A stretch of 20,272 nucleotides of DNA from positions 84,077-104,348 of the forward strand of contig NWUY0300002635.1 in assembly GCA_004151065.3 (NCBI GenBank), in the 5' to 3' direction. Below the pieces are notes generated by a model. It saw only the letters and a list, made by a program, of their open reading frames with translations. It was not told the DNA's origin and did no database searches. Shown piece after piece: positions 7,985 through 16,899 of this stretch (its first letter is position 1; each line of letters starts with the position of its first letter). The translations under genes and the position numbers were made by a program. This DNA comes from Larix sibirica. Its lineage: Eukaryota; Streptophyta; Pinopsida; Pinales; Pinaceae.

Positions 7985-8924
7985 ACCTTGTCCTGATTCC
8001 AAAATAAATAGTAGTGATGGACCTATACTTCCACATAGTTGCAATGATGCGACTTCAAGTCCGCAACATGTTAGCAATACAAAGACAATTTCTTTGTCTT
8101 ATCTAAGTTTGATTTCACATCCTATGCATAATTTTGGATTAGTTGAAAAGGTTAGTGAAAAAACAAACCAATGATCCGTAATTGAGTGCCCCATAATATG
8201 ACAACTATCACACTCTGTACAATCCTCTTGTAGAGTAATTTTACAATTTTCACCTCTGGTTGATACCATAGTTACACATTGCTAGCCAAGCTATGGATGA
8301 CATTTCATGGCTGGAAGGAGTTTCACTTCTAACCATTCCAAGGCATCAAGCAAGCATTATGACTAGAAGCAACTATGAAAGAAGCAGAACTAACATTGAA
8401 GTAGACAAAATGATATAACACCAAAAGCAATGGATTGCTTCTGAACCTCTATCAAGACCAAGGAATTATCCTTTTCTTTTGTGTTGTGAGGCAACCTCCC
8501 TCGATATAGCTATTTATTAGGAAACCTTTATTGTTAGTATTGGTGTCTCTATTATGATGCATGCATACTTGCTCCATTTTCTTCCTTTGTCTACAAACAT
8601 GACAACAATTACGATCTGTTCAAATCCAAGGCTAAGTTTTTGTAAGCTTTATTTCCAATAATGGTATCTTAACTGCTCTGGCTATTTGGACTTGAGCAAA
8701 AGACCCTTAACTAAAGTATTGTATTTAACACGAGTCACTAATGGACAATGATTTGGTCATGTTATGCATCTCTTCTTGCAACAAGATCAAATAGTTGTGC
8801 AGCTATAAGACAAAATAGACCTCAAACTTGGCTTCCAAAGCAAGAAGACAAGATTATTTGAAACTTAGGACTAGACTTGCACATGCTATGCCTGGATTTG
8901 TTGGTATATTCTAGAGTGTAACAT
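7985..8924. other. Unassigned DNA upstream of the Ty3/Gypsy scrap
   Basis: No gene or repeat could be named. Composition is moderately AT-rich and stops are frequent in all frames. The part from about 8690 may be unrecognisably decayed pol sequence, because it leads into the RNase H scrap at 8925. Confidence 0.4.
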
Positions 8925-8987
8925 GACAACTTGTTAGCAGTGATTCATGCTCTAAAAATGTGGCGTCACCACCTNACCACAACCCAG
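8925..8987 (+). mobile_element. Ty3/Gypsy RNase H scrap
   Basis: Twenty-one codons read DNLLAVIHALKMWRHHL and onward to a TAA. This matches the helix following the catalytic Glu of Ty3/Gypsy RNase H, commonly E/DKELLAVIHALKxWRHYL. The usual next motif (a TDHKSL-like strand) is not found, although one undetermined base (N, 8975) sits in this very stretch. It is + strand, opposite to the larger Ty3/Gypsy element at 11513-15970, and its sequence differs from that element's own RNase H (MLAIMHALSKFRQHL), so it comes from a different family. Confidence 0.6.
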
Positions 8988-9197
8988 TAAAGGAAATGAG
9001 TGTTGGGATGAACAGAAGACCATTGGGTGAAAAGAAAATGATTTCAAGGCAGTTTCATACCAGTTGAGTGAAGGAAAACAAAACTGGGGCATATTTGTAA
9101 CAATTGGTAGCTGGAAAATGAAATATGGTCAAATATACCACTTCTGGGCATGCAAAAACAATTTCCAACTAGGGAAAACAAATATGGTTTTCAGGAG
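8988..9197. other. Unassigned DNA
   Basis: No feature is recognised. An open + strand frame at 9064-9264 has no similarity to a family I know and overlaps the antisense spliced candidate. It is most likely chance. Confidence 0.4.
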
Positions 9198-9486
9198 CTA
9201 TCCCAGCAAGAGAAACATAAAAAAAAAAGATGTTCTAATTTCCAATTTTGACTCCCTATCATAACCCACGGGTCTGCAACACCAAAAATAATCTCTGAGG
9301 TGGAAAAATGAACAATACAGAGTCAATTTCGATAAGGAAATGCCCAGCATAACTAAAATGAAAAAGTATAGGAATCACTAGAGCCCTTTACCAATGATTT
9401 TCAAGCATTAAACGCACAATCTAATGAACAAACCTGGAGTCATGAAGAAACCCACGAATTTGCATATTTAATACTTTCTCAGGCAC
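9198..9486 (-). other. Possible two-exon coding reading, family unknown
   Basis: On the minus strand a TTGTTGTTGTTAG acceptor precedes a 53-bp open segment (9486-9434: VPEKVLNMQIRGFLHDS) that ends CAG before GTTTGT. A 160-bp intron-like stretch ends in a pyrimidine-rich TTTTTGGTGTTGCAG. The reading then resumes in phase at 9273 (RPVGYDRESKLEIRTS) and runs to TAG at 9198-9200. The two pieces join without a stop and both acceptors are strong for a plant intron. I do not recognise the protein, the segments are short, and chance is possible. It may be a relic of a gene whose other exons are gone. Confidence 0.2.
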
Positions 9487-9780
9487 CTAACAACAACAAA
9501 AACGAGAAGCAGACTCAAAACCACAAATATCTGAGTTAGAATGCTTAATAAAAACGTTTTTAAACATAGAAAACCACCTAACATATACCAACGAATTATT
9601 TCACGGATAGCTCATATATTATACACTTATTAAGGAACAAATATCTTCAAGAATTCAACACAGTGCTACCGTAAACATTAATGTTTATTTGACAGAAGTT
9701 CGTTGAGCCATATATTCATACAGTAACCCATTTCAATTTTGATGCTATCACAGGACAATTTTAGGGAAGATATGTATGTA

Positions 9781-9840
9781 TATGAACTGATCTTGTGGAA
9801 CCGGTACGTATTTGAACTGATCTTGTGGAACCGGCTGTGG
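9781..9840. repeat. 30-bp tandem duplication
   Basis: The 21-base core GAACTGATCTTGTGGAACCGG occurs at 9784-9804 and again at 9814-9834, exactly 30 bases apart. The flanking TATAT/TATTT also matches in part. An in-frame minus-strand reading repeats the peptide RFHKISS, because 30 is a multiple of three. Confidence 0.85.
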
Positions 9841-10209
9841 ATGAAGAACGTTCCACCCAACTTTAAGCTAGTTTTACTCTTCAATCTCTCAACAAAACCG
9901 CCACCCCCAAGCTAAGACAATGAACCCACTAGAACGAACAATTGTTTAAAGCAAACAAGATGACCTGTCTTCAGACCAGAACTCTCTCTTTTCCCAACAG
10001 AGCACATTCTATAATAGAACTCTCTCTTGATGACATCTTAGTTCTCTCAACACAAATATGTTTTTTATCATTATTTGGTCGCCAACATTTATGTTTTTTA
10101 GTATCTTAGTAATCTCTACTTTAAAATTGGTTGGTTTAAAACAATTGAGCTAATCACTCATATTGTAGAACACCTCAATTTTCTCGATACAAATATGTTT
10201 TGTATTATC
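9841..10209. other. Unassigned DNA with a short duplicated GAACTCTCTCTT word
   Basis: No gene is seen. GAACTCTCTCTT occurs at 9979-9990 and again at 10017-10028, 38 bases apart. ACAAATATGTTTT occurs near 10052 and again near 10190. These may be remnants of old insertions. Confidence 0.4.
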
Positions 10210-10400
10210 AGTTAACATATAGCTTGAGCGGGCCAACGGTTAAGAACATGTATTTCCTACTAGGTCACAATTCAAATCTGGAGGGGTAGGGTATGTACAA
10301 CTTTATAGACTTGCATACTCAAATTCGTTTTGTAGGGGGGTCCCTTGTCCCACAAACAAGGGAATCTCATACCCCAATTTGAAAATAACAACCACAAACC
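10210..10400 (+). mobile_element. Possible tRNA-derived SINE
   Basis: From about 10219 TAGCTTGAGCGGGCCAACGG resembles a pol III A box (TRGCNNAGYGG-like). About 40 bases on, AATTCAAATCT (10269-10279) resembles a B box (GGTTCRANNCC) in the context TAGGTCACAATTCAAATCTGG. The spacing is tRNA-like, but there is no cloverleaf, so it is not a tRNA gene. The body then has GGGTAGGGTATGTACAAC and a stem-loop (CCCTTG/CAAGGG) near 10342-10362. Plant SINEs have this head-body layout. No clear tail or target-site duplication was identified. Confidence 0.4.
10342..10362. repeat. Short stem-loop CCCTTG...CAAGGG
   Basis: A 6-bp perfect stem encloses a 9-base loop, preceded by GGGGGGT. It sits in the body of the putative SINE. 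It is not followed by a U-run, so it is not a bacterial-type terminator, which would be out of place in this genome anyway. Confidence 0.5.
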
Positions 10401-11512
10401 ATCGAAAATATTTTTCAATTTTAATATAATTTTTTTTTTCATTTAACACGTCACAATTATAATACCAATAAACTACTAATTCTAAATGTTGTACACTAAA
10501 CCATCATTTACTTTTTATTTCATTTTTACTACTAATAACTTTATCTTTGTTTATTAAAACTGTGAGATGATATGTAATCTCCTTATTGAGCACATACATG
10601 GTTCAAAGGTATCTTGGTGCCCAAATTCAATGGATTGTTAATCCAATCAAAATCCTGTTTGACAAAATTATTGCAATTGTACCCAATTGAAAAAACACAA
10701 AACATGCTTATTTTCTTCTTAAAGTTCACACTTGGTTTAGGTTTTTAAAATGATTTTTTCATCACCTTTTAATTTTCTAAACCTTGCATTTCAATTGGTT
10801 CCTTGATACAACTTAACTCTTTAGTCAACATACTAACTTCGCGTTTTGATTTGGGCTTGTAAAAACAAAACTTAACATCTACTTTCCTGAATCTTTGACC
10901 TTTTGAGTTTAATAATAGTTCCACTTTCAATTTCATTTTTTTTATTAAAGTTGATAAATCATTACATGGGCTTCAATTTCAATTTCATTTTTTTATTAAG
11001 ATTGATAAATCATTACATAGTGTGAATGCATGGATGACTTTTTAGCATCTTGATTTCAACATTTCCATTTGTATAATACTAAGTCATGTTTCCGAGAACT
11101 CTTCAACCATGAAGGTCCCCCTCACATAATTGACCTTTAAGGTTCAAAGATCAAATACATCATTAAGCATCTTCTGCATGGGTTTGATTTTGTTGGCACT
11201 TGCTCAATTTCAAGTTTAGGGTTTGTATTTAGCACAAAAGGTGTTTGTCCTTTTCAAGAAAATCTTCAAAATGGTGTGGTCAAACTTTTCTATTTATATG
11301 ATTAATAAGCATTAAAAACAACATTTTATTATCATAATCCTTTTCAAAAATTTCACAAATCTAAGCCACTATTTCAATTCAAAGGCTTAGCTAATATTGC
11401 AATGATGTTGTAGGACTTGCATGTAAGGCATAATTTAGGGGCACGTTTTTATGATAATTATTAAAATGTTTTTTTTCAATAGAAAATCTTGTTCCTTGTT
11501 ATTCATAGATTT
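10401..11512. other. AT-rich unassigned DNA flanking the Ty3/Gypsy element
   Basis: No gene is recognised. Long T- and A-runs and scattered TTTCAATTTC words dominate. It contains the 51-bp duplication described separately. It is the target-side flank of the Ty3/Gypsy 3' end, with the five bases GATTT (11508-11512) directly next to the LTR terminus. Confidence 0.45.
10925..11020. repeat. 51-bp tandem duplication, imperfect
   Basis: TTTCATTTTTTT-ATTAA-GTTGATAAATCATTACAT is repeated. The shared end GATAAATCATTACAT lies at 10953-10967 and at 11004-11018, 51 bases apart. One copy has an extra CAATTTC word and one T fewer. It looks like replication slippage in AT-rich DNA. Confidence 0.75.
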
Positions 11513-11588
11513 TGATGTTCCCAAGTAGGATAGGCAAGAAATGATGTGATGTTTATTGTTGTTGTTGATTGTATGTGTTGATTGAATG
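11513..11588 (-). repeat. 76-bp LTR tail at the 3' end of the Ty3/Gypsy element
   Basis: This matches 15521-15596 base for base over 76 positions without gaps, with 8 mismatches by my count. It begins (plus strand) TGAT-TTCCCAAGTA and ends TGTGTTGATTGAATG. The terminal TG/CA is kept and an AATAAA (minus; 11552-11557) is present. Upstream of it the integrase coding sequence follows directly, so the polypurine tract and most of the 3' LTR are gone. Confidence 0.85.
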
Positions 11589-12660
11589 AAGTGGTGACTT
11601 GATGACCCAACACCTTCTTGAGGCAGGAAACGTGGAAGACGTTGTGGATCCTACTACCCTCGGGAAACTCTATCTCATAGGCCACCTCACCAACTCTCCT
11701 TATCACCTTATATGGTCCATATAAGAAAGGATTCAAGTTCTCTATGCCACTCTTATTCAATGAGGATTGTTTGGATGATTGTAGCCTCAGAAAAACCAAA
11801 TCCCCAACCTCGAAGCTACGCTTTACCCTGTGCCTATCTGCATACATCTTCTGTTGATTCTTGGAAACCTGTAAGTTATCCTTCAGGACTCTAAAGATGT
11901 CCTAGCTCTCCTGCAACCAATCATTGTCCTTCGGGACCCTGCTCTCTCCAAAATCCAAATCCATGAATGACGGAGCATCATACACATACAATGCCTTGAA
12001 TGGACTCATTTTGATGGACATGTGATAAGTGGTACTGTAATAGTGCTCCCTCAAATGTAACCACTTTATCCAAGCCTTATGCTTACCTGACACATAGCTC
12101 TGTGGATATCCCTCAATCCACTAGTTGACTATCTTTGCATGTTTATCTATCTGAGGGTGATAGATGGAACTCAATGTAAACTTAGTCCATGAAAATCTAA
12201 ATATCTCCCACCAAAATGCATTGAGAAACTTGTTTTCTCGATCACTAACAATGTACCTCAGAATACCATGTAGCCTAAACAACTCTCTAAAGAATAAATA
12301 TGCCACCTGAGATGCACTCTAATCTATAGTTATGGAAAAGAAGTGTGCAAACTTGGTCAATCTATCGACCACCACAAAGATGCAATATTTTCCCTGAACC
12401 CTCAACAATTTAGTAATACAATCCATGGAGATGCTCTCCCAGTTATGCTCTAGTATGGGTAATGGTCGAAGCAATCACATTGGATGGGTAGCCTCTGACT
12501 TGTTATGCTGAAAAGTCATGCACTCTCTCAGATACCAAAGTACATCCTCCTTGATACCCTTCCAAGAGAATCTCTCCCGCACCCACCTGTAAGTCTTCAT
12601 ATACCTCGGGTGCCTTGCTAATGGTGCATCATGTACTGCTCTCAAAAAAATTTCCTTGAG
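11589..12660 (-). pseudogene. Ty3/Gypsy integrase relic
   Basis: The H2C2 zinc-binding region (about 12640-12500) reads HDAPLARHPRYMKTY, then LRECMTFQ, where the family has CxxC, so the last Cys is now Phe. The catalytic core begins [15 protein letters not shown] (first Asp, about 12360) and a stop follows soon after. The second Asp is in LRYIVSDRENKFLNAFW. The third motif, usually a Gln-Thr-Glu run, reads YHPQIDKHAKIVN, so the catalytic Glu is lost. Then come YHMSIKMSPFKALY, the DAPSFMDLDFG region and the C-terminal module KMYADRHRVKRSFEVGDLVF, with YGPYKVIRRVGEVAYEIEF and HVSCLKKVLG. The frame then runs into LTR sequence at 11588. In-frame stops lie near 12120, 12310 and 12455. Confidence 0.87.
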
Positions 12661-12666
12661 TGTGGA

Positions 12667-13245
12667 CTAGGGGACAAGGTAGATCTTGTCCTTGTAGTAG
12701 ATGATGGCATCCACTACCCTGTACCGACCATCTTGAATGTTACCACCCGTAAGCTCACAGGTGAATGTATTCTTGGAGTATTCCACCAAGAGGATGGACC
12801 TCCAATCTGCTAAGATCTTTGTCATGGAGAAGGATGTAGGTCTCCTGGAAAAGGCATCCGCAACTACGTTCTTCTTTCCCTTCACATACTCTATGTCAAA
12901 ATCATATGCATGCACCCTACTAACCCATTTTTGTTGTCTCTTCCTCAAATCCTTCTGCTCCAAAAAGTATCTCAAGCTCTTGTGTTCAGTCCTCACCACA
13001 AAACGACCTCCAACCAAATGTTGTCTAAATTTGGACAATGCATGCATGATGGCCAACATATCCTTGTCATATATGAGGTAGAGCCTCTTTGGCTCCCTCA
13101 GCTTCCTGCTCTCAAAAGCTAGGGGATGTCGATCCTGCATCAACACTACTCCTATCCCCTCTCTGGAAGCATCATACTCCAATACAAATGGTCGTGAGAA
13201 ATATGGAAATGCTAGCACTGGGAAAGTGCTCATCACCTCCTTCAA
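12667..13245 (-). pseudogene. Ty3/Gypsy RNase H and start of integrase
   Basis: This is the longest open stretch of the element, 192 codons from Met. It starts KEVMSTFPVLAFPYFSRPF, then LEYDASREGIG with the first catalytic Asp, KDMLAIMHAL where the family has a catalytic Glu (here Asp), and RTEHKSLRYF where TDHKSL is usual. VADAFSRRP carries the last Asp and links to the tether and integrase N-terminus (YYKDKIYLVP). Two of the acidic active-site positions are swapped (Glu to Asp, Asp to Glu). Upstream the RT thumb and connection (FLGLCSYYRRFVKGF, about 13330-13370) lies in other frames, so a frameshift separates the two. Confidence 0.88.
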
Positions 13246-14183
13246 CCTTTCAAATGCTCTTTATGTTTCTTCTGACCATCAAAAAGCTCCCCTCTTGGTG
13301 AGATCTATCAATGGTGAACTGAGTTGTGAAAACCTTTCACGAACCGCCTGTAATAGCTGCACAATCCAAGGAATCCTCGCAGCTCTATAAGTGATCTCGA
13401 AGTGGGGCAATCTACTATTTCCTGGATATTCTCCTATTTCAGTTTACCCCCTAAGCGTTAATCACATGTTGCAAGTATAGAATCAATGTCAATCCAAACT
13501 CACACTTTGCATCCTTGGAAAATAGCGACTGCTCCTCCATAATGTCGAGAATCTCATCCACGTGCCTCAAATGTTGCTCCCAAGTTCGACTATAGATCAA
13601 AATATTGTCAAGAATACTAACAAGAACCTCATCAATTGCTTGTTGAAGATATGGTTCATACATGACTGGAAGGTAGTTGGTTCATTAGTCAAAGTGAAAG
13701 GCATGAATAGGAACGCATAATGCTCGTAGTTATATCTAAATGTCATCTTGTGAATGTCCTCCTCTCTGAATCAGATCTAATGGTACCCTAATCGAATATC
13801 AATCTTCAAGAAGTGCATTTCCCCATCTATCTCATCTATCAAATCATCAATCTTGGGTATCGGGTATCTATCTTAATGGTCTTCTTGTTTAGGACCCTAT
13901 AATCAATTCACATCCTCATCGTGCCATCCTTCTTCTTCACCAACACCACGGAAGAAGAAAAAGGGCTAGATATATGCCAATTGAATCCCATATCCAGTAA
14001 CTCATGTATGCCCTTCTCAATCTCATCCTTAAAATTCTTCGAATGTATGTAGGGTGTGGGGATCACAGGATTTTCCCCTTCCTCTATCCCAATAACATGC
14101 TCAAATCCCCTATCTGGTGGTCTCCTTGTAGGTAGCATCCCAAATACCCTCTCATGCTTCCCAAGCACCTCTTGTATATCCAC
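13246..14183 (-). pseudogene. Ty3/Gypsy reverse transcriptase relic
   Basis: The ORF at 14183-13908 covers the N-terminus and fingers: VFGMLPTRRPPDRGFEHVI, then SSVVLVKKKDGTMRM. The frame changes and continues RYPIPKIDDLIDEMDGEMHF with FLKIDIRLGYH (motif A, catalytic Asp kept), then a stop and REEDIHKMTFRYNYEHYAFL. ORF 13663-13451 covers motif C: the YxDD-type box reads VSILDNILIYS, so the second Asp is Asn and a base change shifts the frame around it. EFGLTLILYLQHVINA follows. The thumb (about 13440-13260) reads LIELRGFLGLCSYYRRFVKG and has several stops. No functional polymerase could be made. Confidence 0.87.
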
Positions 14184-14339
14184 ATGATATGGTTAACTAC
14201 CCTATGAAGACTCCTATGTGGTGATCATACACTTTGTGGCCCATGCTATGTCACCCTGTCTAAAAATGGCCTCCATGTGTCTGTTGGACACAACCTTGGG
14301 AACTCTTGTCAACATGCCTCTCAGAACAACCCATTGGCC

Positions 14340-14640
14340 TCATTTTTCGATGAACTCCATCCTCATAATCTGATAATTCATCTTGAAGTCCCCAAGTGAG
14401 TACAACCACTGAACTCCTAATACCATATTGGTATCTTCCAAATCCACTACATAGAATTCATCAGTCAATGTATAGTTTCCCATGTTCACACTCAACCCTC
14501 TGAGCCTCTGAGTACAAGTCATGTTGTACCCATGTGCTACTACTACATCGAATCCCTCAAACTCCTCTATTGAATGCGCCTCCTAGAGACCAATGTTGCA
14601 TCTATGAACCTGTGGGTAGCCCTACCTTCAATCAACGTTG
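14340..14640 (-). pseudogene. Ty3/Gypsy aspartic protease relic
   Basis: The retropepsin active site, normally DSGATHNFI, reads LIEGRATHRFIDATLVSRR (about 14640-14575), so the catalytic Asp is Glu and the Ser-Gly is Gly-Arg. A TAG and a frameshift follow. ORF 14522-14340 supplies the C-terminal half, including TLTDEFYVVDLEDTNMVLGV and QWLYSLGDFKMNY, with the VLGxxWL flap/helix signature of Ty3/Gypsy proteases. Confidence 0.83.
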
Positions 14641-14647
14641 TAACTCT

Positions 14648-15500
14648 CTACCCCTTCAATATGCCTATAATCCTGAAGGTATAGTACCTAGGAACTCCTG
14701 AAAGAGTGGTGATGGTCATATTCTTAGCACCATATTGTAGTTGTGTTGGCTCTATGGACTCAAGTTGTGGTGGATCCTCCCCACTCTGGTTGTCCTCCTG
14801 TAGGCTAAGTGCCTCATCCTCACCACTATCATCATCATCAGAGAGGTACTCTATATAGTGAAGCTTGTCCTTTCCCATGCACCTATGTATTGGCTCCCAT
14901 GGTTCCTTGCAGTTGTAGCAAAGCTCCTCCTCCTCAACTCTCTTTAAGTCTCCCCGTCCATCATGTCTTTCCCCATCCATCTCCTCTGGGGAGGATTTGT
15001 ATCCTTCCCCTTTTGTGAGATAAAGGGTCTCGCTGGTGCCTTTTTGGACACATCATCCTCCATGTACTAGGCCCTCATAATGGAATCTTGTAATGCGGTA
15101 GTCATAAATTCCTTCACCCATCCCCTCAGTGGTTCAGTCAACTCCTCGGTAAATAGCATCACTAACCTCTACTCAGAAATGTCAGTCACCATGACTTCCA
15201 TCCTCTGGAACTATGTAATGTATGATGTAGGTGTACTCGTCTATCTCAACTAGGAAAACTCTTTGAAGTGGATCTCGAGATCCTTCTTGTCAAACCAGTC
15301 TATCAACCTCTATGTGAAATATAAGTAAGATGTGATACTATCATGCCCCAGTTTCACTAGCCCATGGTACCACCAATCACCTCCAAGTGGCTCATTCCTA
15401 TATCCCATTCCTTCTTCTTCTCGTTGTTCTGATCCCGAGAAGGGTACTCCTCCCCAACATCTAACCATCAATATCTCATGCAATCAGAGGCTGGCAAGAT
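14648..15500 (-). pseudogene. Ty3/Gypsy gag relic with zinc knuckle
   Basis: The capsid-like region (about 15310-15070) reads RLIDWFDKKDLEIHFKEFS, SYITQFQRMEVMVTDISE, then LFTEELTEPLRGWVKEFMT, typical of the retrotransposon gag domain, with several in-frame stops. ORF 14980-14648 carries the nucleocapsid knuckle CYNCKEPWEPIHRC, a CX2CX7HXC form also seen in plant Ty3/Gypsy elements, then an acidic linker (DDDDSGEDEALSL) leading into the protease. Gag and protease appear to be one frame at this junction. Confidence 0.82.
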
Positions 15501-15505
15501 CACTA

Positions 15506-15517
15506 ACTCTGATACCA
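15506..15517 (-). other. Primer-binding site, tRNA-iMet type
   Basis: The minus strand reads TGGTATCAGAGT, the classic plant PBS complementary to the 3' end of initiator methionine tRNA (TGGTATCAGAGC) with one mismatch at the last base. It lies three bases inside the LTR end at 15521, the standard spacing. This fixes the orientation of the element and the inner edge of its 5' LTR. Confidence 0.9.
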
Positions 15518-15520
15518 CTG

Positions 15521-15970
15521 TGATATTCCCAAGTAAGATAGCGAAGCAATGGTGTGATGTTTATTGCTATTGTTGATTGTATGTGTTGATTGAATGCTTT
15601 TGACAAACAATTTTTATTACATTGATTTATAACTTTCTTAAGCAACATGCATCCCCATGATCATTCCATCTGAAACTTTGCAAATCATACACAAATGATA
15701 GAAAGAGTACTTTGGCTTTTATTATAGCAATGGATGGTAATGATAACAGTAACTATAGGTTGTTATGGAAGCTACAAAACACCGTACAACGAAACCTGGA
15801 AATGTGATGATGTGAATGCCCAATGTTGTTGCTGAAGATGAATGTGTTCCCCACAAAGATGACCTCGTCTCCATAAGCAATTTGGTCCTATGCCACTCGG
15901 CATGCCTTAACAATATAATTTTCCCTCTCACAGGGTGACGCCCATCTAGTCAATACAAGTCGACTAGGTC
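15521..15970 (-). repeat. 5' LTR of the Ty3/Gypsy element, outer end uncertain
   Basis: The inner 76 bp match the LTR tail at 11513-11588. Further out, on the minus strand, TATAATAA (15719-15726) is a plausible LTR TATA box. AATAAA lies at 15560-15565, and AATAAAAATT lies near 15609-15618 as a second possible poly(A) signal. This gives a U3-R-U5 layout running right to left. A minus-strand reading from 15888 to 16109 (HWIRPSRLVLTRWAS and onward) has no recognisable domain and is probably fortuitous within the LTR. The outer TG end could not be placed. Confidence 0.55.
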
Positions 15971-16110
15971 TTATCCAATGGATTCGGCCTCCCTTAGAAA
16001 CTTCGATCTCCTCCAATGGTTGACGACTTCCTTCAAATGGATTTGTCACTCCTCTAATCAAGAGATTTGGCCTCTGCTTAATGTCTTCATCCTCCTCAAA
16101 GCCAATCACT

Positions 16111-16870
16111 CTCCCCTATCGGTTTGCTTACTTCTCATAGTTTAATTCCAAATATCTGGGTCCAGAGGCTTGCGACCTCTCCACGATCTTCTATCAACCT
16201 CTCCCAAAATGGTGTCATGGTTGTTGATAGGCTCTCGGCCTCTCTACTAATGTCATTGGTCAACAATTAAGGGGTATGACCCTTGGTCACTACTCCTTTC
16301 TCCTCCATGAGTTTACAAGGAGATGCTCGAGCTCCTTCTAACCTCCATGAGTTTTCACGAGGACGTGGCCTCTATCCAACTACACCAACAACTAGGAAAG
16401 AGGGGTTGGCCCCTTCCTCAAACCCCAATGACCTCTAAGTGCCTTGGATATTCATCAAAGCTCACATCCTCCTCAAGGGTTGATTCACCCAAAATGTAAT
16501 AGCTCAAGGTGGAGAATCATGTCACATTGAATCTCGGTAAGTTCAATGGATTGGATAGGGTATATTTCTCACAATTGAAACCAAACAAGAAGTGGAGGGG
16601 TTTTGCTAAACCCTAATGAAAACTCTGGAATCCCCTCCAATCACAAGAAATCAATACCAAATCAAAATGCATAATGGATGTACTCTTCCTTTTTTTATCT
16701 TCTCTTTTGGACCCAATACCATGGGCAATACTATGGGTCATCCAATACCATCCAACCACTTTTGTAAGCAAAACACCCATTTTTAGGATAAGTGGCAACA
16801 AAATAGCTCCCACATGTGGTGACTATAGGCTATGGGAGTCTAATAGGCTACTTAGTCATCCATGTAGTTA
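16111..16870. other. Unassigned CT-rich DNA between the two retrotransposons
   Basis: Plus-strand GGCCTC/GACCTCT words recur irregularly across 15985-16440, together with CTCCATGAGTTT repeated near 16304 and 16342. This gives a cryptically repetitive, codon-like texture, but stops occur in all frames. It may be U3 of the Ty3/Gypsy LTR or a separate repeat. Nothing is recognisable at 16500-16870. Confidence 0.35.
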
Positions 16871-16899
16871 ACATCATGCAGAAGGGGAAATCGGCATAG

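Larger units (their letters stand above)
11513..15970 (-). mobile_element. Decayed Ty3/Gypsy LTR retrotransposon, 3'-deleted
   Basis: In element order on the minus strand: 5' LTR (inner end 15521), PBS (15506-15517), gag (about 15500-14650), protease (14640-14340), reverse transcriptase (14183-13440), RNase H (13245-12810), integrase (12660-11589) and a 76-bp LTR tail (11588-11513). The order PR-RT-RH-IN identifies Ty3/Gypsy rather than Ty1/Copia. The integrase keeps its GPY/F-type module but no chromodomain is seen, because the sequence jumps to LTR there. Internal length is about 3.9 kb, shorter than usual for the group. Every domain has stops or frameshifts and several catalytic residues are changed, so the element cannot be autonomous. 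The 89% identity of the two LTR remnants suggests an old insertion. The outer 5' boundary is not determined; 15970 is approximate. Confidence 0.88.

Noticed and set aside
10217-10290. A real tRNA gene
   Set aside because: A- and B-box-like words are present but no acceptor stem or cloverleaf can be paired, so a SINE head is more likely.
10342-10380. Helitron 3' hairpin
   Set aside because: The hairpin is present but no CTRR end follows at the usual distance.
11508-11512. GATTT as a target-site duplication of the Ty3/Gypsy element
   Set aside because: I found no CA-GATTT at a plausible outer LTR end between 15600 and 17000.
12631-13301. Several + strand open frames across the RNase H region
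   Set aside because: They are shadows of the clear minus-strand RNase H and integrase coding sequence.
11513-15970. Integrated pararetrovirus (caulimovirid) instead of a retrotransposon
   Set aside because: The tRNA-Met primer site is shared by both groups, but this element has an integrase and LTR repeats, which place it in Ty3/Gypsy.
15888-16109. Minus-strand 73-codon frame as a gene
   Set aside because: No domain is recognised and it lies in the probable LTR; composition is not clearly coding.
16613-16871. Overlapping frames on both strands near 16613-16871 as genes
   Set aside because: No recognisable family, short, mutually antisense, and in repeat-flanked DNA.
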